From NCBI GenBank assembly GCA_947579605.1, contig OX388312.1:19367313-19431312 (forward strand): a DNA stretch of 64,000 bases. The letters are read 5' to 3'. The position numbers were made by a program, and so were the translations under genes. Below are positions 48,121-58,550 of the stretch, piece after piece. The stretch is from Athripsodes cinereus. Lineage: Eukaryota > Arthropoda > Insecta > Trichoptera > Leptoceridae. Numbering within the stretch: position 1 is the first letter of the stretch; each line of letters begins with the position of its first letter. The notes under the pieces are model-generated. The model searched no databases and was not told the origin of the DNA. It saw only the letters and a list, made by a program, of their open reading frames with translations.

Positions 48121-50487
48121 GTAAGTTTTTGTGTGGAATATCTTTTAATACTTACGTAATAATAGTATGTTTGCGTCGTACTAACCTTAATGCTAGTAAA
48201 TAAATGTATTATGAATCCTAAGTAAACAAATTTATTGATGTAGGTATATTCTATAAGAACACAATGTTTTATTTATGCACTTTTTTGTCGGTTATCAGTT
48301 AAAAAAAAACTCAAAATAGAATTACCGATAATGGTTTGAGTCTATTGTTAAGGAAATTCTAAAAGATATTATTAGACATGTTTATTTTGATTATCAGGTT
48401 TATTTTTGAACGAATCTCAAGAAGTTTCTAACTCAGAATAGTTCAAAGTCACCTTTTACAATTGAAGATTCTAAGAAGTTTCGTAAAATATTTTAGGATT
48501 GAAGATTCATATTTATTTTTCTGTTCTTGCAAAACAATGTCGCACTTATATTCAGGTTTGCTGGAAGAGATTGCTTCCTGGCAATAAGCACACCTATATT
48601 GTATGCATGTTTTATTACTATTTCTTACTGTTATTTTTATCTCTGTAAAAACAAATTCAAAATGGACAATAACATGATGTTTTGATAGGTTGGAGATAAG
48701 ATACCAAGTGTGGACTTGTACGAAGATTCCCCTGCTAACAAAGTGAACATCGCAGAATTGTGCAATGGAAAGAAAATAGTTCTATTTGCTGTACCAGGAG
48801 CCTTCACACCAGGATGTTCCAAGACACATTTGCCGGGATATGTAACAGAAGCTGAAAAACTCAAGGGAGATGGAGCTGGAGAAGTAGTGTGCGTATCTGT
48901 GAATGATCCATATGTAATGGCCGCTTGGGGCAAGGCACAAAACACCACAGGAAAGGCAAGTTATTTATTAATTTCATATAAATTATCATTCAGGCACATT
49001 TGTTTTTGTAACACTCGTTCTTTTAATATAAAGGTTACTTCTACATAGTAACCTTGAACTTGTTTATTATATCAAGGTCAGAAATAAATACATAACACTA
49101 AATAATTAAATAGGTAGGCATGTAGGTGACTTAATATTTTATAGTAAGTCAGTACATATTATGGGCAAATAATCACATTTACACACATATTTCTGTATGA
49201 TGTAAAATTGCTATAATGTTTAAAATTATTAATCTAAGTGGTCATTGGAAATATTTTTTTTGTAATTTTCCTGTTGAAAAATTACTCATCCTAAAAGCTG
49301 TTATAATTTATTCAAATTTTTACTTCAGAATTCACATTATATACGATGCTTATTCTGTGAAGGAAAAATATTTTTAAACCTTCGGTATAAAAACTTGTTT
49401 GAAAGTCAGAGAAACTTTTGAAGGTTATTCATATCAAGATACTTTATAAAATGTAAAAATAGTTTGTAATGATCTGCAGATTAGACAAACAGTGAACATT
49501 GTTGTTGATATCTACATGGACTATAATGTCTTAAGATGGTGAAGGAGAGTTGCGATATCTAGATAGTTTTTTTCTTTTTCACCCTATGCCATTCTCTTTT
49601 ACCATTTGTAGTGACTGTATATTGATTGTATTTAATTTGAATGTATACCTTTTATCTAATTGTTTTTAATCAATGTACAGTAAAGAATGAATAAATAAAT
49701 AAATAAAAAATGTGAGTAGAGAAAATTCTCCAAAGAAATTTCTCCTCTGATGGAAGAGAAATTTCTCCATAATTTTTCCTAGTAGTATTTTTTATTGATA
49801 TGTAAAAATGATCAATAAAAAATATAAAATACACCATAATTCTCCAAAAAATTCTCCACTTCAAGAAATTTACCGAGCAATTTCTCATTAATTTTTTGAG
49901 AATTCCACAACACTATCCATTAGCCATGTACGTGTATTTATAATTACTATAGCTGCAGTTTCCCAGGCTCTAGTTTCCTCATTTTATAGTGACTGCACCA
50001 AAAGGTTGTATCAAAAAATCTCATGATTTGAATCTATATAAAAATATATAGATGACAATTATAATAATAATAACATAACTTTATTTAGATGAAGAACAAA
50101 TAAGTTTCATTTCAAGCACAATTAAATATTATTATTGTACCTGTATCAGAGAATGCAAGTATCAGGTGTGAGCAGGTATTCTATGAAAATGTTGTGAATT
50201 CTTGTTATTCAAGTGTATTAGTTGTGTCATTATTTTTAATAAATATATAATTTGTATTAGGTACTTTAAATAATGTCTCCTTTACTCCGCAGGTACGTAT
50301 GTTGGCAGACCCGTTGGGTAACTTTACAAAGGCAGTAGATCTCAGTGTTGATCTTCCACCTTTGGGAGGATTACGCTCAAAGCGTTACTCTATGGTAGTT
50401 GAGAATGGAGTAGTCACCACTCTAAATGTAGAACCTGATGGTACAGGACTCTCTTGTTCACTGGCAGATAAACTCAAACTCAAGTAA
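48016..50487 (+). CDS. Prx5: Peroxiredoxin 5 (thioredoxin-dependent atypical 2-Cys peroxidase)
   Basis: Reduces hydrogen peroxide, organic hydroperoxides and peroxynitrite using thioredoxin. Exons 48016-48120, 48689-48955 and 50293-50487 join in phase 0 to 567 nt (188 aa). The peroxidatic Cys lies in PGAFTPGCSKTHLPGY and the resolving Cys in EPDGTGLSCSLADKL, so the atypical 2-Cys chemistry is intact; VNDPYVMAAWG and ADPLGNFTKA are also family hallmarks. The N-terminus (VCLRGAGRRSLHLSAATMAP) is Arg-rich and amphipathic, a probable mitochondrial presequence. A second in-frame ATG at 48106 (MAPIKVGDKIPSVDLYE) would give a cytosolic form of about 158 residues, as known for mammalian PRDX5. Intron 2 uses a GC donor (AAAG|GCAAGT). 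No SQL-like peroxisomal signal is seen; the protein ends LKLK. AATAAA follows at 50578. Confidence 0.96.
48553..48620 (+). repeat. LINE/SINE 3'-tail fragment in Prx5 intron 1
   Basis: GGTTTGCTGGAAGAGATTGC then CTGGCAATAAGCACACCTA, T-rich end. Same type as 43862-43948. Confidence 0.55.
48689..48955 (+). CDS. Prx5: Peroxiredoxin 5 exon 2 (peroxidatic Cys)
   Basis: 89 codons, acceptor TTTTGATAG, donor GGAAAG|GCAAGT (GC-AG intron). Reading on past the donor hits a stop only after residues unlike the family, while joining to exon 3 gives NTTGKVRMLADPLGNF as expected. Confidence 0.95.
49540..49710 (+). repeat. LINE 3' end with (AATA)n tail in Prx5 intron 2
   Basis: AATCAATGTACAGTAAAGAA followed by GAATAAATAAATAAATAAA. 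A run of AATA units after a TGTACAGTAAAG-type sequence is a usual non-LTR retroelement end. No coding part is left. Confidence 0.45.
49715..49912. repeat. Cluster of GAAATTTC palindromes in Prx5 intron 2
   Basis: Several copies of AGAAATTTCTCC or its variants occur in 200 bp (AAAGAAATTTCTCC, AGAGAAATTTCTCC, CTCCAAAAAATTCTCC, AAGAAATTTACC, GCAATTTCTCAT). Perhaps an old repeat with internal motifs. The units also match the nGAAnnTTCn heat-shock-element core. Confidence 0.4.
50293..50487 (+). CDS. Prx5: Peroxiredoxin 5 exon 3 (resolving Cys, C-terminus)
   Basis: Acceptor TTTACTCCGCAG. Encodes VRMLADPLGNFTKAVDLSVD, LPPLGGLRSKRYSMVVENGV and NVEPDGTGLSCSLADKLKLK, stop at 50485-50487. Confidence 0.95.
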   Translation, partial: VRMLADPLGNFTKAVDLSVDLPPLGGLRSKRYSMVVENGVVTTLNVEPDGTGLSCSLADKLKLK

Positions 50488-50577
50488 ACACAGTTGGTAA
50501 TATTATGTTATAGCTTTTCTTATAATCACTATATCTGTTGAATGTTTTATGTAAAACAATCACTCTAGTTATGTTTT

Positions 50578-50583
50578 AATAAA
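50578..50583 (+). promoter_or_regulatory. Prx5: Prx5 polyadenylation signal
   Basis: The first AATAAA downstream of the stop codon (91 nt), followed by GT-rich sequence (TTTTGTATC). Confidence 0.65.
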
Positions 50584-51347
50584 ATATTAAGTTTTGTATC
50601 AATCACCAGTATATATGTGAAATGTTTCATTCCATGTTGACACTTACCTCCAAGCTTATGTGTGGCATTTACTACTAATATTTTATCAAATTATTTACGT
50701 TCAAGTGTGATCAGGGCTCACTGTTTTTTGTAATGTTTTTCACGATTCACTTACTTCCATTAAGTTGTAATAATTTAAAAAATATATTTGTTAATAAAAT
50801 TAAATGCATTTTTCTTTAAACCTTTTATAGATATGCTTAGAATAATATTATTACGTGGCTCCCAAAAGATTGGTACACTCCAAGTGGTAAATTTTATGAA
50901 AAATATTTTTGTAGTTAATATTTTACATACTATACCATCACGGCAAGGGGGTAGCCAGCTGACTAACCTTGTGATTTAAAATCAAGAAATTTTGGTATTT
51001 AGAGCTATAACTTGTCATACTAAAATAATGACAAATCTACGAGTATATGTTATAAAATAACATCCATATATAGACAGTTCACACAGATCAAGCTAGCCCC
51101 AAATTAAGATGTGAATCCTGTATTGTGAGTGAGTATTAATGCGACCATACATGTATACAATGCACTAAACACATATACATGTAACACCTAAACCCAGGAG
51201 AATTTGAAAAAGGTCATTCATGTTTGTTCATATACAAACAATAAAATTTCTTTTCAACTACATTGTAGTTGAAAACGTTCTAATTAAAACAATCTCATAG
51301 TGGAATGAAACAGTGTATGATTTAATTTAAATATTATCTTTAACAAT

Positions 51348-52596
51348 GGGATGCACAAGGAGCTTTTTTGAATGGTAGAGGGTGCACTGATCAGATCTTC
51401 TCCCTACGAATGGTCGTAGAGAAGCTTCTGGGTAAACACCAGAAGCTTTTCTGTGCGTTCGTGGATTTGGAGAAAGCATATGATCGTGTGGATCGGGAGA
51501 GATTGTGGCGCATGTTGTCGGAGTACGGGGTGAACAGCCAGTTGATCCACGCAATTTCTTCGCTATACGTTGGGAGCTCCGCCTGCGTGAGGGTAAATAA
51601 CGCCTTCTCCGAGTGGTTTGTCCTCACCAAAGGAGTGAAGCAAGGTTGTGTCATGTCTCCATGGCTGTTCAACCTTTTTTTCGACTACTGTATGCGTCCT
51701 TTGAAAGAGATGGATGTTGGCATTGAACTGAATGGAAACCGTGTGAATGCGTTGATGTATGCAGATGATTTGGTATTAATGGCTGAGAGTGAAAGTGATT
51801 TACAAAAGATTGTGTCAGTTGTATATGAAAGTTGCAGTATGAATGGGATGAAAATGAATGTGACAAAGACGAAAGTGCTGGTGTTTGAAAGAGAGATTGA
51901 AAGAACAATGTGTGAAATAAAGGTTGGAAATGTATGTTTGGAGCAAGTGGACGAATATGTTTATCTAGGAAGTATGTTTGTAAGGGATGGTAGGTACGAA
52001 AGGGACATTGAAAAAAGAAAAGTGGCTGGTGCGAGAGTGAACGGTGCACTTCGATCTATTGTTAGCAATAGCAATGTCTCGAACATGACTAAAATGCTGG
52101 TGCACAACGCCATCCTCGTACCGACACTGATGTATGCAAGCGAGACTTGGACATGGCTGAAGAAGGACGAGAGTGGAATAAATGCAGTGGAGATGCGATC
52201 ACTGAGAAGAATGGTAGGTAAAACAGTGCGTGATAGAGTAAGAAATGAGGATATTAGAAGAATGAGTGGATGCAAGAAGAGTGTTGTTGATAGAATGCGT
52301 GTAAATAAATTGAGATGGTTTGGTCATGTGGAGCGAATGGATGGTGTAAGATTGACGAAGAGGGTGTATTTAGCTAAAAGAGAGGGTGTGAGGAAGCGCG
52401 GGCGTCCGAGAACCACGTGGATCAAATTCTCAAGGACGGTCGCGTGTTAAGTAAGAGGAATCGGCGTGCATGTATGAGAAACTGGATGAATGTAGAGGAA
52501 GCGAAAGAAGTATGTAAGGATAGAGCGACATGGCGTTCCGTTCTCTCTGCCTACCCCACCTGGGACACGGCGTGAGGGTATAGTATAGTAGTAGAG
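51348..52596 (+). mobile_element. RTE-type LINE, 5'-truncated copy with 13-bp target duplication
   Basis: Identical TATCTTTAACAAT repeats flank it (51335-51347, 52597-52609). It starts inside ORF2 and ends GCGTGAGGGTATAGTATAGTAGTA, a microsatellite tail. This is a target-primed insertion that lost its endonuclease and 5' half. Sequence decay is slight (one frameshift near the end), so it is fairly young. Confidence 0.93.
51368..52575 (+). pseudogene. RTE ORF2 fragment: reverse transcriptase and C-terminal region
   Basis: Codes for the palm of a non-LTR reverse transcriptase: FCAFVDLEKAYDRVDRERLW, GVKQGCVMSPWLFNLFFDYC and the catalytic ALMYADDLVLMAESESDL, then the thumb region LEQVDEYVYLGSMFVRDGRY, YASETWTWLKKDESG and the RTE-typical end RWFGHVERMDGVRLTKRVYL with RKRGRPRTTWIK. 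The frame is open for 360 codons to 52450. A frameshift near 52425 separates it from the remaining tail ([32 protein letters not shown], stop about 52575), which is intact in the short copy at 15.3 kb. The start is arbitrary because the element is truncated. Confidence 0.9.
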
Positions 52597-52609
52597 TATC
52601 TTTAACAAT

Positions 52610-53327
52610 TTTTCTATGAATCTATATTAAGCCAGAGGTGTCCTTTCGATATATGCATGAAAGTTGGTTTACAAAAATTATGAGTTCATGAAGTATATGG
52701 TTGTAAAAAAATAGCTATATTTGACTAGCAGGGTCGGGAATATGGCCCATCGAAGTTTTGCACGAAATTGTATTCCTACATTGGTTTTTGCGAGATATTC
52801 CCTGGCATCGATTTTCATTTTTCTAGGTCAAAATTAGCCTCGACCTTGAAAAATATTTATTCCGAAACTGACATGTACGTAGTTAATTCTTTGTTGCTAA
52901 AATCTCTTCATATACCTAGGCTCCTATATTTCTGAAGAGACCATAATTATCTAATAGTGAAATAAAATTGGTGGAGTTTAAAGTTATGAGAATTTTACTA
53001 AGTACCTATCATTTCAATTTTTACATAATATACTAAAGCAAAAGTTATTGTTACACAATTTGCCAACAATACATAAATACATTAGTAATCACCATTGGTT
53101 TGGAGAGAAACCGCAATTATGTAAATGTTTATATAGTTTTACCAACAAAAGAGAAGGGGCACATGCATAACTTATCAGGGTTAATATTATAATTATATTA
53201 TTATGATAATAATATTAAAAACCCTAAAATAAAGATACCTACATTTATTTTTGGGCGTCCGAATGGCAAATAAAATAACGTCTACAAACATCAAAGAACA
53301 AACTAAGTAGTATTCATATATAATGAG
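52610..53327. other. Spacer between two LINE copies
   Basis: AT-rich; no coding potential or named repeat was recognised. Confidence 0.4.
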
Positions 53328-54936
53328 TTACAGTCCATTGGATTGGTCTGCAACGAGTTTGGTTTTTCTTCTCCATTCGTCTCTATTCTCAGCCAGTCTT
53401 TTTAGCTCTACGTATGAGTCACAGTTCATGTCTCTCTTCAGTTGGTCCATATAATCATATATGCGTCTCTTGGTCGGCCTCTGCCATTTGTCCCCTCGGT
53501 CTTACCCTCTGCGATGGCGATGAGTAGTCCTGGGTGCCTGATGTTGTGGTCAATCCAGTTAGCTCGTTGTTGGCTGATTCTCTTAAGGAGTTGCCTTTTT
53601 TCGCCTACCCTGGTTAATACTTCTTCATTTTCGACGTGCTCCGACCAATGGATCTTAAGCATGCGTCTGTAGCACCACATCTCAAAGGCCGCCAACCGTC
53701 CGCTTTCACTCTTGCTGATGGTCCATGTCTCACAACCATAAAGCAGAATGCTCCATACAAAGGCTTTAGTAAGGTTCTTCCTTCCACACGCTTAAATCAA
53801 AGATATTGGGGATTCCAATATCTTTGATTTTTTGTTAAAGGCAATCCTTGCCTGGTTTATTCTGCTTACAATTTCTGCTTTGGAGCGTCCATCCTGGTTT
53901 ATTCTGCTGCCCAGGTACACGAATTCACTTACTTGTTTGATGCTCACTCCATTTATGGCAATGTTCGCAGTCGCTTCCTCTTTTCCAACGACCATACATT
54001 TTGTTTTTTCTTTATTTATTTTCATGTTGTACTTTGACAACAGAATACTTTCCATTTTTCCTAAGGCTTCGTTCAGCTCCATCTCGGAGTCTGCGAGCAG
54101 TGCTATGTCGTCAGCATATCTGATCATGTCGACCTTTTTCCCATTTATTTTGACTCCTGTCCAGTTCTTCATTTCTTCTCTCAGTTCATCAATGGCTCGC
54201 TGTATATAGCAGTTAAAGCAGTTAAAGAGAGCTGGCGACATTGAGCATCCTTGTCTTACGCCTTGTTCGACCCTTGCTTCTGCGCAGCTCTCTCCGCTTT
54301 TAATTACGGCCATTTCGTTCTTATATAGGCTCCAGATTGCTCTTCTGTCTTTGTAACTCATTCCTATTTCGTTTAGGATGTTAAAAAGTTGTTCCCATTC
54401 TACTTTATCGAATGCCTTTTCTAGGTCGATGAATGCTATATATGTGTTTTTATTAACTGTTATTCTCTTTTCTAGAATAAGTCTGAGACTCAGGATTGCA
54501 TCTCTTGTACCAGTCTCCTTGCGGAATCCAAATTGATCTTCTGAAAGTGTTTCGTTTATTTTATTTTCCGCCCTTTTCATTATAATGTTGGTGAGTATCT
54601 TAGAAGCGTGTGATATCATGCTTAAGGTTCTGTGTTGTTCTCACTTTGTCGTGCCTGCCTTCTTAGGAAGCGCTCGTATCAGACATTTGGCAAAGTCCTC
54701 AGGTATCTCTCCTGTGTCGTATATTTTGCAGACGCGAGCTTATACAATGTATCAAGCACGCCTTTTCCCGCGCATTTAAGCAGCTCTGATGGAATCAGGT
54801 CGATACCTGGTGCTTTGCCGTCTTTCAACTTTGCTAATGCAATATCAAATTTACTTCTTAAGATGTCATCTCCATTATTTTCTACGTCATATTCTGCTTC
54901 TAGTGCTTTGCTTTCCTGGAGTATGTTGTTATTACT
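53328..54936 (-). mobile_element. Second LINE (different clade), 5'-truncated and mutated ORF2
   Basis: Minus-strand pieces read continuously as an ORF2: DDILRSKFDIALAKLKDGKA, a 1-nt frameshift near 54735, CKIYDTGEIPEDFAKCLIRA, a TGA at about 54650, then an open frame 54619-53792 with DQFGFRKETGTRDAILSLRL, YIAFIDLEKAFDKVEWEQLF, GVRQGCSMSPALFNCFNCYI and catalytic MIRYADDIALLADSEMELNE. The C-terminal part follows in shifted frames (MAAFEMWCYRRMLKIHWSEH at 53695, then YVELKRLAENRDEWRRKTKL) to a stop at 53328. The endonuclease is missing. Clade is uncertain (L1/Nimb/RTE-like). It is unrelated in detail to the RTE copy 0.7 kb upstream. Confidence 0.85.
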
Positions 54937-54975
54937 ATATTGTTACACTCTAAGTATTCATAGAGTGTAACAATA
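54937..54975. repeat. Perfect 14-bp inverted repeat (hairpin) at the LINE 5' border
   Basis: TATTGTTACACTCT and AGAGTGTAACAATA flank a 10-base loop (AAGTATTCAT). It sits exactly where the recognisable LINE coding sequence ends. It is followed by a short tandem pair TAGTATTATTACAAA (about 54985-55050). Confidence 0.75.
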
Positions 54976-55353
54976 ATATATTAAAAGTAGTATTATTACA
55001 AATATATACGATGTTATTAGTATTATTACAAAGATATATGTCCATGTATTATTATAATTTTCTGTGACTAAATCCATGCAAATATACGCGCTCTCGCAAT
55101 GTTTGTTTTCCTTAGGAACCGCGCGGCGCGGCGCAGGAAATAGCGACTTGGGGAAATCATGATCATGCCTCTTTTTAATAAATTGCCAGTACCTACAAAT
55201 AAATATATATATGATAGAAATACTATATACCATGGGTGTCTAAACTTTGACCATACGACGGCCACATAGCAAAAAAAATATATGCTGGGCCGCACATAAA
55301 TATTTTTTCAACAAATGGAAAAAAAATTAACTATATACCTATATGGGTATAAA

Positions 55354-56427
55354 GGCTTATATGGATGGTGTTATGCAAAAATGTGTTAACCCACCAAATT
55401 AAAAAAAATGAGTTAGTGTCAGAATCCTAGCCCAAAAGTGATATTCTTGTATTGAAAAAATAGTGTAAGCAGCTTAAACTTAAACAAACTCTGTAATACC
55501 TCCATGTGTTAACCAAAAACCATGAAATTGGACTAAAAATAATGTAATATTGCTTTAAGATGCTTGAAGTATTGTTGCAAATTGAGATCAATATGTGGCT
55601 AATATGACAACAATATTGCAAAAATATGTTAACCCGCGTGACTCATATTAATTTGGTTAAAAACTCACGAAATTAAATGTGAAAGGATAACCCTAATGTC
55701 TTGTATATGAAGACAAATCTAGATGATAATGGACAAACTGTTGATCTTAAGAAATTAAGAAGAGGAAGAAACAGGGATTTTAAAGATGTAGAACTCTCTT
55801 TATTGTGGCCAGAAGGAAAGCCTTTGTCAGTAGAAAAACTTAAAGATCTCAAGGAAATTTTAGAGCTCGTACCCAAAGATGTAAACAGTTTTTATAATTT
55901 TCTAGACTCTGTTTGTACTGAAAAGTTTATTGACGATATAGATGGATTCGGAAACGTTGTATTAGATCTTGAGGATGATGTTGAACATCAAAATATTCCT
56001 ATTTGATTTTTTTTCACTGAAAATATAACATCACAATAAAATATTTACAATTATTAATTTTACATTCATACCAATAGTAAAACCATAATGCTTTACTATA
56101 TTTTTTATATTTTATGAGAAGTAATTACACTTGACACATTTTTGCTTTTTAGTTATTGCATAAGAAATAGTTTTTAAAGTGTTCTGTAAAAATGTGTTAT
56201 CCCACTTTTTCATTAAATTTTTGTATTAATAAATAATAAATATGAAAATTTTACAACATTGTTTCATTACTATAACTATTTTTTACATATTAAACAAAAC
56301 AGCAAAGCTAAATATTTAACCACAATTTTAAAACACGCGTCGGAATATGTCTGATTTTTAACATCAATTATCTCAGTTTGTAGTTGGTGTGGCTTAACGC
56401 ATTTTTGCATAACACCAGCCATATAGC
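55354..56427. mobile_element. Inverted-repeat element nested in the hAT-type element
   Basis: The left end GGTGTTATGCAAAAATGTGT and the reverse complement of the right end GGTGTTATGCAAAAATGCGT are nearly identical, and the match extends outward through ATATGGNT. Related motifs (ATGTGTTAACCC, ATATGTTAACCCGC, AATGTGTTATCCCAC) recur near both ends like transposase-binding subterminal repeats. Size is about 1.07 kb. Superfamily unknown. Alternatively these are internal parts of one element with long complex ends. Confidence 0.6.
55701..56006 (+). CDS. Open frame in the nested element, unknown function
   Basis: 101 codons from MYMKTNLDDNGQTVDLKKLR through GRNRDFKDVELSLLWPEGKP and LKDLKEILELVPKDVNSFYN to VVLDLEDDVEHQNIPI. 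It is acidic at the C-terminus, helical in the middle, with no membrane segment. The reading frame continues upstream without a clear start of its own, so it may be the C-terminal part of a longer transposon protein. A Leu-Leu-Trp-Pro-x-Gly motif followed by Leu-Lys-x-Ile and Phe-Tyr-x-Phe-Leu vaguely recalls segments of multicopy insect proteins, but I cannot name the family. Confidence 0.4.
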   Translation: MYMKTNLDDNGQTVDLKKLRRGRNRDFKDVELSLLWPEGKPLSVEKLKDLKEILELVPKDVNSFYNFLDSVCTEKFIDDIDGFGNVVLDLEDDVEHQNIPI

Positions 56428-56795
56428 CGTTCACTGTGTAAATAAATAAATAAATATATGTAGTTCTAATAAATTAAAATAACTTCTTTTTATTATATTT
56501 ATTTTATTTGAATTAGATATAAGTATATGTATAAAATTATAAATGAACATATGTATAAAATTGTATATATTATACATATACCTATGTAAAATTAATGTAA
56601 TGTATGGATTTGCTTTTGTTGAACAAGCAAATTAATATTGCATGTTGCAAAAATGAAAAATATTGTAAACATTAATTTTTTTAGTAGAAATAAGCAAATT
56701 TAAATATTTTCATAATTTGCGTTTGGGCCGCATCTCAAAGTGTTTTGGGCCGCATGCGGCCCGTGGGCCGCACTTTAGACAAGCATGCTATATAC

Positions 56796-57260
56796 AGTAC
56801 CAAGCATTCTGTAGCCTCTCTCAGGGTCGCTCAAGCTACTAGGGCCTATAGCCTAGGCTCTGTAGAGGTGAGATTTGAATGCAAGCGCACGAAGAAACTG
56901 ATCACGGGATACTCGCGGAAATTCACTAAAAAAAGTTCTCAAGATTAATAAGAAACAATAATGACGATTCCAGTCAGAACCTTGACGGGATACTTCAGAA
57001 TACATGTCCAAAATTGGACTGTCAGGTACCCCAATCTGCAGAGGATGGCAAAACACTTATCCACATTCTCTGTATTTACGAAACACTCGCTCGCAATCGA
57101 AGTCACATCCTTGTAGGGACACTGCTGGACTCCGAGAAGGCTTCTTACATCAAGGCAAATCGGGAGTTTCATGGCACTTATAGGTGAGATATGACACAGA
57201 AAGTTGTCACAATAGATCAGCAATAGTCGTAGCGACTCAAGGGATACAACAACGCTTTTA
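56796..57260 (-). other. Repeat-derived sequence, unclassified
   Basis: GC content is above the flanks. The minus strand is open for 92 codons (57223-56945: LPICLDVRSLLGVQQCPYKD, then VTSIASECFVNTENVDKCFA) with no recognised domain. Given its position between transposons it is probably an old TE fragment; a host exon cannot be excluded. Confidence 0.3.
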
Positions 57261-57699
57261 AGCCCGGTTTACGCTATCCAAGTGAACTTGTAGGAGTAGG
57301 TCGTATAAGAGTCCACTTGGATACTAGTTTTACACATTACAAGTTTATCGGCATCAAGCAGAATTTGTGTCTTGCACGATCAAGATGACTATGACTGATC
57401 TGTTGTTATCCTTATATTTAAAAAAATCTGTAGACAGAAAGATCGAGGAGCCATTATGACGTCATCAAGATTGCGCGTCTGAAACTGGAAATTTCGCGGG
57501 AATCCAAAAATCGAAATTCAAATAGTATGAAGCGATTATGTAACTTGTCGGAAAAAAGAATAGTTGATGTGTAATTCTAATGACTTTATGATTTTGGCGA
57601 TAGGAAATAGATTATGTGCAATTTTTTTTATGGCGGCTCATCCCATTGGATGTTATGGCCATAGTATTTTTTTATTATTATAACTAGGCATTTTTTTAT

Positions 57700-57822
57700 T
57701 ATAACTTATTATATCCACCCCTTGGAGTGATTTGTGCCATCCTGTTTCGTTGAAATTAAACCTATCTACAGAAGTGATAAGAATAGGTTAGTCTAATAAA
57801 TCAGATTTTAATGTAATTGTAC
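57700..57822 (-). mobile_element. LINE 3' end, distal part separated by the piggyBac-like MITE
   Basis: On the minus strand this continues the LINE of 58551-58985 beyond the TTAA insertion: a short non-coding stretch ending in GGCACAAATCACTCCAAGGG, GTGGATATAATAAG and then AATAA-type units. The split is inferred from the MITE borders. Confidence 0.5.
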
Positions 57823-57826
57823 TTAA

Positions 57827-58550
57827 GGGGCCCCTTTAGCAAAAACGATAATACATTCAATTTTTAACAAGTTTGGTACACAAACTCTCAAAACTTGTTG
57901 ACCCTACGAACATTTTGATTTGATAAAATATGAAAACAAATGTTAATTACCAATATCAAACTTTAACTTTAAAAAGAAACTCGATTTAAACTTCATAGTA
58001 TTCGATTATAATAAAACATATTTCTAAAAATCGAATTCGGGGGTATGTTTGGTACATAAATGCACGAGAACCCTACAAATTTTCATATATTTATTTTAAT
58101 ATTGAGAATATTTAGATAGTTATTACAATTATAGAACAAAAAAAAACTATTTTTTTTGTTTTTTTCATGGATATTGACCGACTTAAAAAATATTTTTTTT
58201 GATATAATTTCTCATATTTTGAAACCAAAAATCACCACATGAACTCAATTTTTTGTATACTAAAAAAAGTTTGCTAAAATCTATAGTATTTATATGCTTG
58301 ATTGGATGAATAAAAAATATATAAATTTTACAAATAATTTGTATTTTGATATAACGAAGAGTAGGTACCTAAATAGATCTCGTCAGTCTGCGATTTATTT
58401 ATTTTTTAGTAAAAAACGAATATTGGTAATAAATATTTGATTTTTTGTTTTATCAAATCAATATATTCACAAGGGTCAACAAGTTTTGGCAGTTTTTCTA
58501 TCAAATTTCTTGAAAATAGAATATTTTACCGTTTTTGCTAAACGGGGCCC
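57827..58550. mobile_element. piggyBac-like MITE with TTAA target duplication
   Basis: TTAA flanks both sides (57823-57826, 58551-58554). The left end is GGGGCCCCTTTAGCAAAAAC and the reverse complement of the right end is GGGCCCCGTTTAGCAAAAAC, giving near-perfect 20-bp TIRs around a 724-bp AT-rich non-coding interior. A TTAA duplication with a G/C-rich TIR start is the hallmark of piggyBac-type transposition. It was inserted into the LINE tail and separates it from its 3' end. Confidence 0.85.

Larger units (their letters stand above)
55231..56787. mobile_element. hAT-type DNA transposon with perfect 8-bp target duplication
   Basis: The ends are imperfect inverted repeats: CATGGGTGTCTAAACTTTG on the left and CATGCTTGTCTAAAGTGCGG as the reverse complement of the right, followed by GGCC-rich subterminal sequence (GGGCCGCATGCGGCCCGTGG at the right). 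CTATATAC occurs immediately outside both ends (55223-55230, 56788-56795). The TGTCTAAA ends with GCGGCCC subterminal motifs and 8-bp duplication are typical of hAT non-autonomous elements. No hAT transposase was recognised inside. The interior holds another inverted-repeat element. Confidence 0.9.

Noticed and set aside
51391..52275. Several minus-strand open frames across the RTE copy
   Set aside because: Shadows of the well-supported plus-strand reverse transcriptase.
54958..55233. Minus-strand frame with KKRHDHDFPKSLFPAPRRAV as a host exon
   Set aside because: Only a short GC-richer patch with no clear splice borders; both alternative frames are equally open and it lies between transposons.
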